64,000 nucleotides of DNA from Desulfatiglans anilini DSM 4660 (GCF_000422285.1 NZ_AULM01000002.1:326190-390189), one strand, 5' to 3'; positions 6,985 through 16,235 are shown, numbered from the stretch's first letter. Numbers and translations: made by a program. Notes: generated from the sequence alone by a model not told the origin.

Positions 6985-9477
6985 ATGAAGGAAAAAAAGG
7001 GTCTGATGTCGAAGAGCGGAATTTTCTCGGACGCGGGTGCGCAGGCGCGTCGTGTCGGTTTTTGGGCGGCGGTCTTGATGCTCCTGGCCTGGGCGGCATT
7101 CCCGGCATCCTGGACGCTGCCGCCGGTCTGGGGGGCGGCGGAGGGCGGGGATGAGGCGGGGCGCACCCTCTCGCCCTATTTCGTGGTGGTGAACGGGGAG
7201 CCGGGAGTGGATGCCCTGCCGCTGAAGGAGACCCGGGCGGAGGTCGACATCGCCGGGGTCATCGCCGATGTCCGTGTGACGCAGGTCTACCGGAACGAGG
7301 GACGCCGGGCGATCGAGGCCCTCTATGTCTTCCCGGGCTCGACACGCTCCGCGGTCTATGCGATGAAGATGACCATCGGAGAGCGGGTGATCGAGGCCCG
7401 GATCGAGAAGCGCGAGGCCGCGCGCAAGGCGTATGAACAGGCGCGCGACGAGGGCCGGACGGCCTCGCTCCTCGAGCAGCACCGCCCCAACGTCTTCCAG
7501 ATGAATGTTGCGAACATCCTGCCCGGCGACGAGATCCGGGTCGAGATGTCCTATACGGAGATCCTGGTCCCGGAGGACCGGGTCTACACCTTCCTCTACC
7601 CGACCGTGGTGGGGCCGCGCTATCAGCGTCCGTCCGAGGCGGAGGGCGAAGGCGCGGAAGGGTGGGTCCAGAACCCCTATCTCCATGAGGGCGAGCCGGC
7701 TCCCTATGATTTCGACATCCGGGTCGCCCTGAACGCGGGGATGCCGATCCGCGAGGCGAAGTGCGGCACCCACCGGGTGGACATCCGCTACGAGGGCGAT
7801 TCGCGCGCGCTCATCCGCCTCCATGACACCGAACGGCAGGGCGGCGACCGCGACTTCGTGCTCCGCTACCGGCTTGCCGGCGATGCCGTCCACTCCGGGC
7901 TCCTGCTCTACGAGGGCCCGGAGGAGAACTTCTTCCTCCTGATGGCGCAGCCCCCCGAGCGGACGGTCCTTGCAGAGGTCCCGCCGCGGGAGGTGATCTT
8001 CGTCGTGGACGTCTCGGGCTCGATGCACGGCTTCCCGCTGGATGTCTCCAAACGGATGCTCCGTGAGCTGATCTCCGGGCTGCGGCCGAGCGACTGCTTC
8101 AACGTCCTGCTCTTCGCGGGCGGCTCCATGGTCCTGGCGGAGCAATCCCTCCCCGCCACCGCTGAAAACATCCAGAAGGCCATCGCCCGGATCGAGGAAG
8201 AGCGGGGAGGAGGGGGGACCGAACTCCTGCCGGCCCTCGAGCGCGCCATGGCCCTGCCGCGCTCCGAAGGCTTTTCGAGGTCGATCCTCCTGGTGACGGA
8301 CGGCTATGTCAGCGCGGAGCCCGAGGCCTTCGATCTCGTGCGGCGGGGCCTCGGGGAGGCCAACCTGTTCGTGTTCGGCATCGGTTCGAGCGTCAACCGG
8401 CACCTCGTGGAGGGGCTCGCCCGGGTCGGCATGGGTGAACCGTTCGTCGTCCTGCGGGAAGGCGAGGCCGCGGAGACGGCCGCGCGCTTCCGCCGGCTCG
8501 TGCAGTGGCCCGTGATGACCCGCCTGCACATGGCTTTCCCTGGGTTCGACGCCTATGATGTGGAGCCTCCGGCGATCCCGGACCTGATGGCGGATCGCCC
8601 TATCGTGTTGGTCGGCAAGTGGCGCGGGAAGGCCGAGGGTGCGGTGACCCTCGAGGGGTTGACTGGCGCGGGGAAGCCGTATCGGATGAGAATCCCGGTA
8701 GAAAAGGCCCGGACGGCGGCCTCGTGCAGGGCCCTGCGCTACCTGTGGGCCCGGCAGCGGGTGGCCCTCCTCTCCGACTACAACCGGCTGCAGCCGTCGG
8801 ACGAGCGGATCGAGGAGGTCACCGAACTCGGCCTCCGGTACCATCTGCTGACGGCCTACACCTCCTTCGTGGCTGTGGATTCCGTGGTGCGTGAGGAAAG
8901 CGGGGAGCGGACGACCGTCAAACAGCCTCTGCCCCTCCCGGCGGGCGTATCGGACCTGGCCGTCGGCGGCATGGCCCCGATGGGCTCGGCCAAGATGTTG
9001 AGCCTGGCGCGTACGACGGCCGCCCCGCAGGCGGCGCACGAAGAAGCCGCCCCCGGGGTGGCGGGCGGACCCGACCGGAACGGCGCGGCTGAGGGGCGGA
9101 ACGATGAGGCGGTCGAACCGTCGATCGTCGGCGAAAAAAGGCCCGCAGAGCAGGCCCGATGGGCCATCGGAGCGATCACGGCCCCGGATGGGCTCGATGA
9201 GGCCGAGGTGCGGCGCGTGGTGGCCGGGCAGATCGAGGTCTGGGCCGCCTGCCTGGATGGAAAAGGGATTGCGGCCCGCAAAGGGGACCGCGTCACGGTC
9301 CGGTTCCGCATCGATCCGTCCGGGCGGGTGAAGGACGTGTCCTGGAGCGGGCTGTCGGGGGAGACGGAGGCGTTCCGCCGCTGCCTCGAGCAGGCGGTGG
9401 AGGCCTGCCGCTTTGCGGCGCGGCTGGGAGGGGAGACGCTGAAGGTTGAAGTCATCCTCGAGCGGATGAACGGATAA
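6985..9477 (+). CDS. VIT and VWA domain surface protein with TonB-like C-terminus
   Basis: An 830-residue exported protein. The N-terminus has a hydrophobic export segment (residues about 14-50). The VIT (inter-alpha-trypsin) domain covers about 63-190 (LKETRAEVDIAG, TQVYRNEG, AVYAMKM). The VWA domain has an intact metal site DVSGSMHGFPL near residue 342. The last 90 residues (VRRVVAGQIEVWAACL..VTVRFRIDPSGRVKDVSWSG) resemble the AgmX/PglI-type TonB C-terminal fold. VWA/VIT proteins bind protein partners through Mg2+. The start is the ATG at 6985 with GAGGAGG before it. A candidate ECF promoter lies just upstream, and the sigma/anti-sigma pair precedes it, so it is likely an envelope-stress target. 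Confidence 0.88.
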   Translation: MKEKKGLMSKSGIFSDAGAQARRVGFWAAVLMLLAWAAFPASWTLPPVWGAAEGGDEAGRTLSPYFVVVNGEPGVDALPLKETRAEVDIAGVIADVRVTQVYRNEGRRAIEALYVFPGSTRSAVYAMKMTIGERVIEARIEKREAARKAYEQARDEGRTASLLEQHRPNVFQMNVANILPGDEIRVEMSYTEILVPEDRVYTFLYPTVVGPRYQRPSEAEGEGAEGWVQNPYLHEGEPAPYDFDIRVALNAGMPIREAKCGTHRVDIRYEGDSRALIRLHDTERQGGDRDFVLRYRLAGDAVHSGLLLYEGPEENFFLLMAQPPERTVLAEVPPREVIFVVDVSGSMHGFPLDVSKRMLRELISGLRPSDCFNVLLFAGGSMVLAEQSLPATAENIQKAIARIEEERGGGGTELLPALERAMALPRSEGFSRSILLVTDGYVSAEPEAFDLVRRGLGEANLFVFGIGSSVNRHLVEGLARVGMGEPFVVLREGEAAETAARFRRLVQWPVMTRLHMAFPGFDAYDVEPPAIPDLMADRPIVLVGKWRGKAEGAVTLEGLTGAGKPYRMRIPVEKARTAASCRALRYLWARQRVALLSDYNRLQPSDERIEEVTELGLRYHLLTAYTSFVAVDSVVREESGERTTVKQPLPLPAGVSDLAVGGMAPMGSAKMLSLARTTAAPQAAHEEAAPGVAGGPDRNGAAEGRNDEAVEPSIVGEKRPAEQARWAIGAITAPDGLDEAEVRRVVAGQIEVWAACLDGKGIAARKGDRVTVRFRIDPSGRVKDVSWSGLSGETEAFRRCLEQAVEACRFAARLGGETLKVEVILERMNG

Positions 9478-9504
9478 GCGACAGACAGGCCCAGGGATGG
9501 GAAG

Positions 9505-9545
9505 CGGCCGCCTGCGGCGGGGATGTCACCCCTCGCAGGCGGCCG
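9505..9545. terminator. Strong hairpin between convergent genes, likely bidirectional terminator
   Basis: CGGCCGCCTGC at 9505-9515 pairs exactly with GCAGGCGGCCG at 9535-9545, with an inner GGGG/CCCC pairing. It sits between the end of the VIT/VWA gene and the convergent SIMPL gene, the expected place for a shared terminator. There is no long U run. Confidence 0.65.
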
Positions 9546-9548
9546 GTC

Positions 9549-10301
9549 TCATTTCTGGATGGCGTACTGGATGGTCACGACGGCCTTGACGCTCTTTTCA
9601 ATGGAACTGGTGTCGTACATCCCGTAGCTGGAGATCTCGGTCGAGTGGACGGGGGTGACCTGAAAGACGCCCTGGGAGGCGGACTTCAAGTCGCCGACGT
9701 GGATCCCGCTGCTCCCGGCGAACTGCTCGGCCCTGAGGCGGGCGTTGCTCGTGGCTTCCCAGAGGAGATCGATCTTGATCCGATCGAACTCCGAGGTGTA
9801 GTACTCGGGCGGGAAGGAAGTGAACGCGATCCCCTCGCTGATGAGGGAGGTGGCGTCCTTCGAGAGCTGCGCGATTTTCCGGACATCCGGGGAGTTGACG
9901 GTCAGGGACTGCTCGAGGACGTAGCCGGCGATCTCGTGGGTCTGGTATCCCTTTTCGTTCTGACGGTACTGCGTCATGGTGTTGACGGAGGACAGCTCGA
10001 TCTGTCCGGGCTCGAGCCCGTTCTGGACGAGATAGGCCCGCGCCCGCTCCATGTCCCTCGAAAGGGTCTCGTAGCATGCCCTCAGGTCCTCGCCCCGGGC
10101 GGTCACCTGCCCTCTCCAGACGGCGATGTCCGAGGTGACCCGCCGTTCGGCGAACCCCTTGACGGTGATCGTTTCATTCGAGCGCTTCAGCCGCTCCAGG
10201 GTCGTCGTCACCAGGAAGGCCGTGGCGATCATGCCGAAGGCGAGCGACAGACCGAGCAGCAGCAGGCCTAGACGGTCGTAAGGGCGGTGGATATCGTTCA
10301 T
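9549..10301 (-). CDS. SIMPL (DUF541) domain protein
   Basis: A 250-residue protein with an N-terminal membrane anchor (LLLLGLSLAFGMIATAFLVTT, residues about 12-32) and then a SIMPL/DUF541 domain, recognisable from the opening ITVKGFAERRVTSDIAVWRG and from ARAYLVQNGLEPGQIELSSVN. This family includes periplasmic BP26/YggE-type proteins tied to oxidative or envelope stress, with no catalytic residues known. The ATG at 10301 is preceded by GGAGG. It is a single gene, convergent with the VIT/VWA gene and sharing a hairpin terminator region. Confidence 0.87.
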   Translation of the reverse strand: MNDIHRPYDRLGLLLLGLSLAFGMIATAFLVTTTLERLKRSNETITVKGFAERRVTSDIAVWRGQVTARGEDLRACYETLSRDMERARAYLVQNGLEPGQIELSSVNTMTQYRQNEKGYQTHEIAGYVLEQSLTVNSPDVRKIAQLSKDATSLISEGIAFTSFPPEYYTSEFDRIKIDLLWEATSNARLRAEQFAGSSGIHVGDLKSASQGVFQVTPVHSTEISSYGMYDTSSIEKSVKAVVTIQYAIQK

Positions 10302-10448
10302 CCGGGGCCTCCGTGCGAAAGGGTTCGACCATTGCGTGGGGCCAGGCGTCGTGCGGTGAAAGGCGGAAGAGGCCGATCGTCGAAAAGCCCCCGGCGATGC
10401 CGTCGGAAATCCGGCATCCCCGGGGGTTCGATCTCGATCCGGCGGGGT

Positions 10449-11381
10449 TTAAACCTGAGGCCTCGGAAGCATGCCGGCCCTTTCGGCGATTTCGGGCACG
10501 CGGTGCTCCCACTCGATCGCCATCAGGTGCACGCCCGCGACGCCTTCCATCTGCTTGAACTCCTCGATCTGCTCGAGGGCGAAGAGGATGCCCTCCTCGG
10601 CGACCTTCCCTTTGCCGGCGCCGCGCAGGCGCTTCAGCAGCGAGTCCGGGACATCCATGCCGGGGACCTGTTTCGCCATGTACGTCGCCATACCGACGCT
10701 TTTCATCGGGGTGACGCCGGCGAGGATGTAGCACTTTTCGTGCAGGCCCATGTCGACCACCTGCTTCATGAAGGCGCGGAATTTATCCATATTGTAGATG
10801 CACTGGGTCTGGATGAAATCCGCTCCGGCGGCGATCTTCTTGGCGAGCCGGTAGACCCGGAACTCGAAGGGGTCGGCGAAAGGGTTGGAGGCCGCTCCGA
10901 TAAAGAGCTTCGGGGGTACGTCGACGTCCTGCCCGTTCAGGAACTTGCCGTCGTCCCGCATGGTCTTGACCAGGTTGATCAGCTGCATGGAATCGATGTC
11001 GAAGACATTCTTCGATTCAGGATGGTTGCCGAACTTCTGGTGGTCCCCGGACAGGCAGAGCATGTTGCGGATTCCGTGGCTGTAAACGCCCAGGATGTCG
11101 CTCTGCATGGCGAGGCGGTTGCGGTCGCGGCAGACCATCTGGAAGTTCGGTTCGATCCCTTCCTGAAGCAGGATCAGCGACGCGGCCCAGCTGGACATCC
11201 GCACGACAGCGGTCTGGTTGTCCGTGACGTTGACGGCGTCGACGACGCCTTTCAGATGATGGGCTTTTTCCTTCAGGTGCTCGACATTGGCCCCCATGGG
11301 AGGTCCACACTCACCGGTAAAGGCGAAATGTCCCGCTTTCAGTACCTTTTCAAGATTGCTGCCTGATTTGTATTCGCTCAT
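10449..11381 (-). CDS. metF: Methylenetetrahydrofolate reductase, MetF
   Basis: A 310-residue TIM-barrel flavoprotein of the MetF family that reduces methylene-THF to methyl-THF (or the reverse in methyl oxidation). Family features include the opening GHFAFTGECGPP, VDAVNVTDNQTAVVRMSS, GIRNMLCLSGDH, GADFIQTQCIYN and the late AGVTPMKS. The start at 11381 has GGGAGGAG upstream and overlaps the stop of metV as ATGA, so the two are coupled. Linked to MetV, MvhD and HdrA homologues, it is likely part of a multi-subunit ferredoxin- or disulfide-linked reductase as proposed for Moorella MetFV-Hdr-MvhD. The direction of flux cannot be seen from sequence. Confidence 0.92.
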   Translation of the reverse strand: MSEYKSGSNLEKVLKAGHFAFTGECGPPMGANVEHLKEKAHHLKGVVDAVNVTDNQTAVVRMSSWAASLILLQEGIEPNFQMVCRDRNRLAMQSDILGVYSHGIRNMLCLSGDHQKFGNHPESKNVFDIDSMQLINLVKTMRDDGKFLNGQDVDVPPKLFIGAASNPFADPFEFRVYRLAKKIAAGADFIQTQCIYNMDKFRAFMKQVVDMGLHEKCYILAGVTPMKSVGMATYMAKQVPGMDVPDSLLKRLRGAGKGKVAEEGILFALEQIEEFKQMEGVAGVHLMAIEWEHRVPEIAERAGMLPRPQV

Positions 11382-12046
11382 TTTACCAGCTCCTCCCTGA
11401 ACAGTTTGCGCGGGCCTCCGTCCCGGGCCGTGGTCCAACTCTTGGGCGGTCTGAATTGGAGGAGGTCTTCAAGACGCCCCTGAGCCATCAGCTTCCGGAC
11501 GATCAGATCCCACACGCAGTCGACGTCCTTGGCAATCTCGCACTTGCCTCTGGCGGATCCGCCGCAGGGGCCGTTCATCAGACTCTTGGAACAGCGTGCG
11601 ATCGGACACATCCCGCCGAAAAAGTGGATGACGCAGGTGCCGCAGCCGGCGCAGCGCTCTTCCCAGATGCCGTGCTGGACAGCTCCCCCCATAAACCGCG
11701 TGTTGACTCCGGGGAAGATCCGCTTTTCCGGGTAGCGCTCCGAGAGAAACTGGGGGCCGACGCCGCACGCGATGGAGACCACTCCGTCATAGCCCTCGAT
11801 CCTGTCCTTGACTTCTTCGATGTATTCCGGATCGCACTGCCGCTCGAGCGTGTGCTCGCCGACCTCGATCCGACGTCCGGCTTTGGCGGCGGCGATTCTG
11901 AGCGCGGAGGCCAGGATGCCCACCTCTTTCGAGCCTCCGACGTTGCAGACCGTGACACAGCCTTTGCACCCGATGACCAGGACCCTGCTGCAGTCCTTGA
12001 CCATCTCGACCACTTCTTTGATGGGCTTTGGTTCAGCGACTATCAT
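11378..12046 (-). CDS. metV: MetV, Fe-S/zinc partner of methylene-THF reductase
   Basis: A 222-residue protein of the MTHFR C-terminal (MetV) family. Cysteines cluster in three places: CKGCVTVC near residues 29-36, ERCAGCGTC near 130-138, and GGMCPIARCSKSLMNGPCGG followed by GKCEI and VDCVWD near 144-175, which would hold an Fe-S cluster and structural zinc as described for MetV. It transfers electrons to the MetF flavin. The ATG at 12046 has GAGG before it; the stop overlaps metF. The same order (MvhD, MetV, MetF) is known from acetogens and sulfate reducers. Confidence 0.9.
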   Translation of the reverse strand: MIVAEPKPIKEVVEMVKDCSRVLVIGCKGCVTVCNVGGSKEVGILASALRIAAAKAGRRIEVGEHTLERQCDPEYIEEVKDRIEGYDGVVSIACGVGPQFLSERYPEKRIFPGVNTRFMGGAVQHGIWEERCAGCGTCVIHFFGGMCPIARCSKSLMNGPCGGSARGKCEIAKDVDCVWDLIVRKLMAQGRLEDLLQFRPPKSWTTARDGGPRKLFREELVK

Positions 12047-12067
12047 TACTTGTACCTCGCAGAGTAT

Positions 12068-12484
12068 CTAGGGTTTCACGCGTACTGGGTTGGGACCGAG
12101 CTCCTTGATCCGGTTCAGCATCTCATGGGCGACGTCCACGAAACGCCGTCCCCTTCCGGCGGAGAGATTGTAGATCTCGATACGTTCCGGCTCCATGTCC
12201 AGTTCCTCCAGCACCTTTTTGACCTGGGCGACCCGCTTGGCCGCCTGCGAGATGCCGGAGATGTATTGACAGCTGTCCGTCTGGCAGCCGGCGACATAGA
12301 CACCGTCCGCGCCGTTCTCGAAGGCCTTGAGAAGGTGGAGGGTCTCGAGCCTTCCAGTGCATGGAACCTGAACGACCTTGACGTTGTCCGGCATGGTCAG
12401 CGACATGCTTTCCGCGACGGTGGCCGCCGATGAGGCGCAGTTCGAACAACAAAAAGCGATGATTTGGGGTTCAAAATCAGTCAT
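12068..12484 (-). CDS. mvhD: MvhD/FlpD-family hydrogenase iron-sulfur subunit
   Basis: A 138-residue protein with the MvhD/FlpD (methyl-viologen-reducing hydrogenase delta) signature: IIAFCCSNCASSAA at the N-terminus, QVPCTGRLETLHLLKAFENGADGVYVAGC and, near it, the cysteine in TDSCQY. It carries a 2Fe-2S cluster and passes electrons to HdrA. The start is set at 12484, where AAAGGAG lies about eight bases upstream, rather than the longer frame. It lies between hdrA (upstream) and metV with short gaps. Because hydrogenase genes are absent here, it probably connects HdrA to MetFV. Confidence 0.9.
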   Translation of the reverse strand: MTDFEPQIIAFCCSNCASSAATVAESMSLTMPDNVKVVQVPCTGRLETLHLLKAFENGADGVYVAGCQTDSCQYISGISQAAKRVAQVKKVLEELDMEPERIEIYNLSAGRGRRFVDVAHEMLNRIKELGPNPVRVKP

Positions 12485-12541
12485 TGCAGCATCTCCTTTA
12501 AACACCTGGTGTCATTGACCTCTCTAATGCGGGGACACCGG

Positions 12542-15274
12542 TTAGTTCGTTTCCATGAGGATGGAAGGCGCCTGGTTCAGCATCTGATCGGAGACGCCGG
12601 GCATTACAATGGCTTTGCCGGGGCATTCCGCGACGCACATACCGCAGCCTTGGCACAACGCGGGGTCGATATAGGCGGCTCCGCGATCGTGATCGATATA
12701 GGGCACGTGGAACGGACAGGTCCGCACACAGGTGCAGCAGACCGCGCATTTTTCGGGCCGCACCTCGGCCACGAGGACCGCCGCCTGGACGGTGTCCTGC
12801 TTCAGGGTCTCCAGGGCCCGGCCTGCAGCGGCCTTGGCCTGGGCGATGCTGGCGAGGGTGTCCTTCGGGTAGTGCGCCAGGCCCGCCTGGAAGATGCCTT
12901 TGATCGTCGTATCGGAGGGCTTCATCTTTTCGGGCGATTCGGCGAGGAAGCCGTCCTCATCCAGGCCGACCCGGAAAAGCGTCGGCAGGGCGGCGTTGTT
13001 GGGGGCCGTGATGGCGGTCTGGAGCGAGATGAACTCCGCCGGGAGGGCCAGGTCTTTGCCGAGGATCGGATCGAAGACCGTCACCGTGAGCCTGCCGTCG
13101 GCAGCCGTGACCGCCGGTTTGTGCTCGAGGTCGTAGCGGATGAAGACCACGCCCTTCTGGCGGGCGGTCCGGTAGAGTTCCTCGCGTTCGCCGAAGGTCC
13201 GCATCTCCCGGTACAGGATGTAGATATCCATGTTCGGGTTCTTTTCCTTGAGGTCGATGGCGGTCCGTACGGCGAACCCGCAGCAGAGGTTGCTGCAGTG
13301 GGGCCGTTCGGGCTCCCTCGATCCCACGCACTGGATGAAGACACCCGATGAGGCCGACTCGAGCGCCTTCGGGTCCTTCAAGAGCTTCGTGCTGAGCTCG
13401 TTCCACAGGTAGACCTGGTCATTCCGACCGTAGAGATACTCGACGGCCGGGACCGGATCGCCGCCCGTCGCGAGCACGGTCACACCGTGGGCGAGCGGCA
13501 GGGTCTTGCCTCCCTGCTCCAGGGTGCTCAGGAACTGCCCTTCGAAGCCGTGGCTTTCCTTGACCGTGGCGCCGGTCAGGACGGTGATGAGGCTGTTCTT
13601 CTGAACGGATGCGAGCAGGTCCTTCAGGTAGGCCTGAACATCGTAGCCCTGCCAGGTGGACCGGACGTGAAGCGCGTGTCCCCCCAGGGCGGCGTCTTTT
13701 TCGACCAGCGTCACCGGGAACCCTTCCCGTGCGATCGCCAGAGCGCTTTCCATCCCGGCCAGACCCCCGCCGACGACGAGCGCCTGCTTGGTCACGGGGA
13801 CTTCCCGGACCGGGGTGGGGGTGCTCAGGGCGGCGCGGGCGACGCCCATGCGCAGCCGATCATTCAACTGGGTGTCGGCAGCGATGTCGAGCACCCGCAG
13901 GTCGACCAACTCGAACAGGGCCGGATTCAGGCCGCTGCGCTTGAGCGCCTCTTCGAGCAGGGCCTTGTGGATGAGCGGCGTGCAGCTGGCGAAGACCAGG
14001 CGGTTGGCGCCGGCGGACTGGATCGACTGGACGAGCTGATCCAGGAATGTGCCCTCCATGCCGGCGACGGAGGCCACCTTCGGGAGCTTGGACGTGAAGG
14101 CCTCGATGCGCTTGCCGATGCCGGGATCCATGCCAGGGCAGAGATGGTAGGCGACGAGGATCTTGGGCTCCGCGTCAGGGTCGGCAACGATCTGCGGATA
14201 CATGACGGGAGGGGCGAGGGCCGCCGGGTCCAGGACCGCTGCGATCTCGGCCGCCACGGCGTTGGCCTGGGTGATGGACTGGCCGATATCCAGAGGGCCG
14301 GACATTCCGCCGCAGGTAAAGACGCCCGGGAGACTGGTGCCGACCGGCTGGAAGGGGGGCGTGGCCAGGAAGCGGTCGGGGCTCAGCTGCAGCCCCATCT
14401 TCTCCGCCAGGGCGATCGCGTCCGCCGCCGGTTTGAGGCCCACTGAGAGGACGATCATGTTGAAGGTCTCTTCTTGCAGCGTGCCGGCTTCGTCGGCGTA
14501 GGTCAGTTTCAGGTCGTCGCTTCCGGGCTCGGGGTCCACCGTGTGGATCCGGCTGCGGACGAGGCGGATGCCGCGGGCCTTGGCATCGTTCAGGTAGGCC
14601 TCGAAGCCCTTGCCGTGGGTGCGCATGTCCATGTAGAAGATGACGGGTTCGACGTTTTCGTCGACGTCGACGCTGTTGACGGCCTCCTTGAGGGCGTACA
14701 TGCAGCAGACCGACGAACAGTAGGGGGCGTCGCAGCGGTTGATGTCACGCGATCCGACGCACTGGAGCCAGGCGATCTTCTGCGGGGACTGCCCGTCCGA
14801 CGGCCTCTTGACGATGCCTTTCCCCTGGCCGGTCGGCTTCTGGAGCTGTTCGTATTCAACGCTGGTGACGACGTTCGGGTAGCGGTGATAGGCGTAGGTG
14901 TCGTGCTGGGAAGGATCGAAGGCCTCGATGCCCGCTGCAAAGACTACGGCGCCGGCCTCGAGCTGTTTGGCGACGCCGCCTTGTTCCACGTTCAGGGTGA
15001 ATCGGCCCAGTTCGCCCGATATTCCGGTGACCTGAGTGTCGGTCAGGACGTTGACATTGGGGTTTTGCTGGCACGCGGCGATCTTGGGGTTCACCTTGCA
15101 GCAGGCGCAGAGGGGGTAGAACCGGTGGAGATTGGGGATCATCCCGCCCAGGGTTGCCATACGTTCGACCACGTGGACACCATATCCTGCGTCAGCAAGG
15201 GAAAGGGCGGCCTGTATTCCCGCGATGCCGCCCCCGATAACCGCTACAGAGCCCTTGGGTTTATTTTGACTCAT
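12542..15274 (-). CDS. hdrA: HdrA-like flavoprotein with duplicated FAD module
   Basis: A 910-residue heterodisulfide-reductase subunit A homologue. The first FAD fold starts at VIGGGIAGIQAALSLADAG (about 12-30), followed by the HdrA cysteine segment CACCKVNPKIAAC. A second module starts near residue 400 with an HdrA N-terminal-like region (FASCTPLIHKALLEEALKRS) and a second GGGLAGMESALAIA fold near 505. Both halves carry CVGSR followed by paired cysteines. The C-terminus has two 4Fe-4S motifs, CAVCCTCVRTCP and CQGCGMCVAECP. Usual HdrA is about 650 residues, so this is a tandem-type form. The start follows AGGAG and opens the hdrA-mvhD-metV-metF run. Confidence 0.9.
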   Translation of the reverse strand: MSQNKPKGSVAVIGGGIAGIQAALSLADAGYGVHVVERMATLGGMIPNLHRFYPLCACCKVNPKIAACQQNPNVNVLTDTQVTGISGELGRFTLNVEQGGVAKQLEAGAVVFAAGIEAFDPSQHDTYAYHRYPNVVTSVEYEQLQKPTGQGKGIVKRPSDGQSPQKIAWLQCVGSRDINRCDAPYCSSVCCMYALKEAVNSVDVDENVEPVIFYMDMRTHGKGFEAYLNDAKARGIRLVRSRIHTVDPEPGSDDLKLTYADEAGTLQEETFNMIVLSVGLKPAADAIALAEKMGLQLSPDRFLATPPFQPVGTSLPGVFTCGGMSGPLDIGQSITQANAVAAEIAAVLDPAALAPPVMYPQIVADPDAEPKILVAYHLCPGMDPGIGKRIEAFTSKLPKVASVAGMEGTFLDQLVQSIQSAGANRLVFASCTPLIHKALLEEALKRSGLNPALFELVDLRVLDIAADTQLNDRLRMGVARAALSTPTPVREVPVTKQALVVGGGLAGMESALAIAREGFPVTLVEKDAALGGHALHVRSTWQGYDVQAYLKDLLASVQKNSLITVLTGATVKESHGFEGQFLSTLEQGGKTLPLAHGVTVLATGGDPVPAVEYLYGRNDQVYLWNELSTKLLKDPKALESASSGVFIQCVGSREPERPHCSNLCCGFAVRTAIDLKEKNPNMDIYILYREMRTFGEREELYRTARQKGVVFIRYDLEHKPAVTAADGRLTVTVFDPILGKDLALPAEFISLQTAITAPNNAALPTLFRVGLDEDGFLAESPEKMKPSDTTIKGIFQAGLAHYPKDTLASIAQAKAAAGRALETLKQDTVQAAVLVAEVRPEKCAVCCTCVRTCPFHVPYIDHDRGAAYIDPALCQGCGMCVAECPGKAIVMPGVSDQMLNQAPSILMETN

Positions 15275-15893
15275 GACATTCTTTCTCCTGCTTCTCAGCG
15301 TTGAAGTGTTGTTTCGAGAGATTCGTCTCGAAGTCGGTAAAATCGGATACCTCGATGCGAAGGAGCGGTTCCCGCCTTCGCGCAAACCCGGCGCCCCTCA
15401 GGAGCCGCGGAGAAATCGGCCGACCTGTGCTCTCTTCCGCGTCCGCCCGAAAGGGCATGAAATACCCATTTGGGGCATTATGTCACTTGTGAAAATCGTT
15501 ACATGCCACAAGGGCTGGGAGGTGTCAAGGGAAATGTGTCTCGACGACAGGGGCCCGGATGCCGCGGCGGCGTTGGGTAATCGCTTGATAAATGACCGGG
15601 AATTTGATAAAAAGTCTGCATGCGCAAACGGTCTTTTCAGGATCGCGCTCAGTCCCGTCCCTTCGGGGCGGACCCCGGTTTCTTCGCGCCCTTCGGGCAC
15701 TCAGCCCCACCGCCTCGCGGCGGGGCCCGGTGGCCGCTCGGCCTTTGGCGCTCGGTCTCGGGGGTGGCGGCGGATTTCACGGTGGCTGAGCGCAGCCCCG
15801 TCGAGCGTGTGGTTTATGGCGGACTGCCGCCCGCGCGAAGGCTGCAGGGCCAGGCGGGGGCGGACGGCGAATGTGCAAGGGGGATGATGGAAC
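15275..15893. other. Intergenic region with GC-rich inverted repeats; no gene
   Basis: About 620 bases between the divergent hdrA-like and fmdB genes. The left part is moderately A+T-rich and should hold the hdrA promoter. It includes TGTGAAAATCGTTACA at 15488-15503, a CRP/FNR-like near-palindrome. From about 15650 to 15800 short hairpins follow one another (CCTTCGGGG, CCCTTCGGG, CCGCCTCGCGGCGG). Open frames here lack ribosome sites and look like chance. Confidence 0.5.
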
Positions 15894-16235
15894 GTGCCCA
15901 TATATGAATATGAATGTCGGCAATGCGCCAGGACTTTCCAGGCGTTGATCATGAAGAAAGAGGACGAAGAGGGCCTTTCGTGCCCCGGCTGCGGGGGGAA
16001 ACAGTGGAAGCGGCTCATTTCACGCGTCAGTTTCCACGTCTCGGAGCAAGACCGGCTCTCCTCTTTCGATCCGTCCGCCCGCAAGGATGACGGATTTTTC
16101 AAGGATTCGCGCAATATCGGCCTCCATGCCAAGAAGAGGGCACAGGAGATGGGCGTCGACCTCGGGCGCGGCTTCGAAGAGAAGCTCGAAAAACTACGGA
16201 CCGATCCGGGAAGCGTCATCCGGGATTCGGAATAA
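15894..16235 (+). CDS. FmdB-family zinc ribbon protein
   Basis: A 113-residue protein opening with PIYEYECRQCARTFQALI, then CPGCGGKQWKRLISRVSF: the two CxxC pairs of the FmdB zinc ribbon (PF09723 type), with an extended charged tail. FmdB proteins are small putative regulators named from methylotroph amidase clusters; the role here is unknown. The start is a GTG directly before the conserved PIYEYEC. Rightward neighbours are a hypothetical protein, a small membrane protein and ppdK. Confidence 0.85.
   Translation: MPIYEYECRQCARTFQALIMKKEDEEGLSCPGCGGKQWKRLISRVSFHVSEQDRLSSFDPSARKDDGFFKDSRNIGLHAKKRAQEMGVDLGRGFEEKLEKLRTDPGSVIRDSE

Noticed and set aside
6850..9039. 729-residue antisense frame across VIT/VWA gene
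   Set aside because: Same reason: codon-bias shadow of a strongly supported gene.
15273..15887. 204-residue rightward frame in hdrA upstream region
   Set aside because: Chance frame: no ribosome site, changes composition along its length, overlaps GC-rich hairpins.
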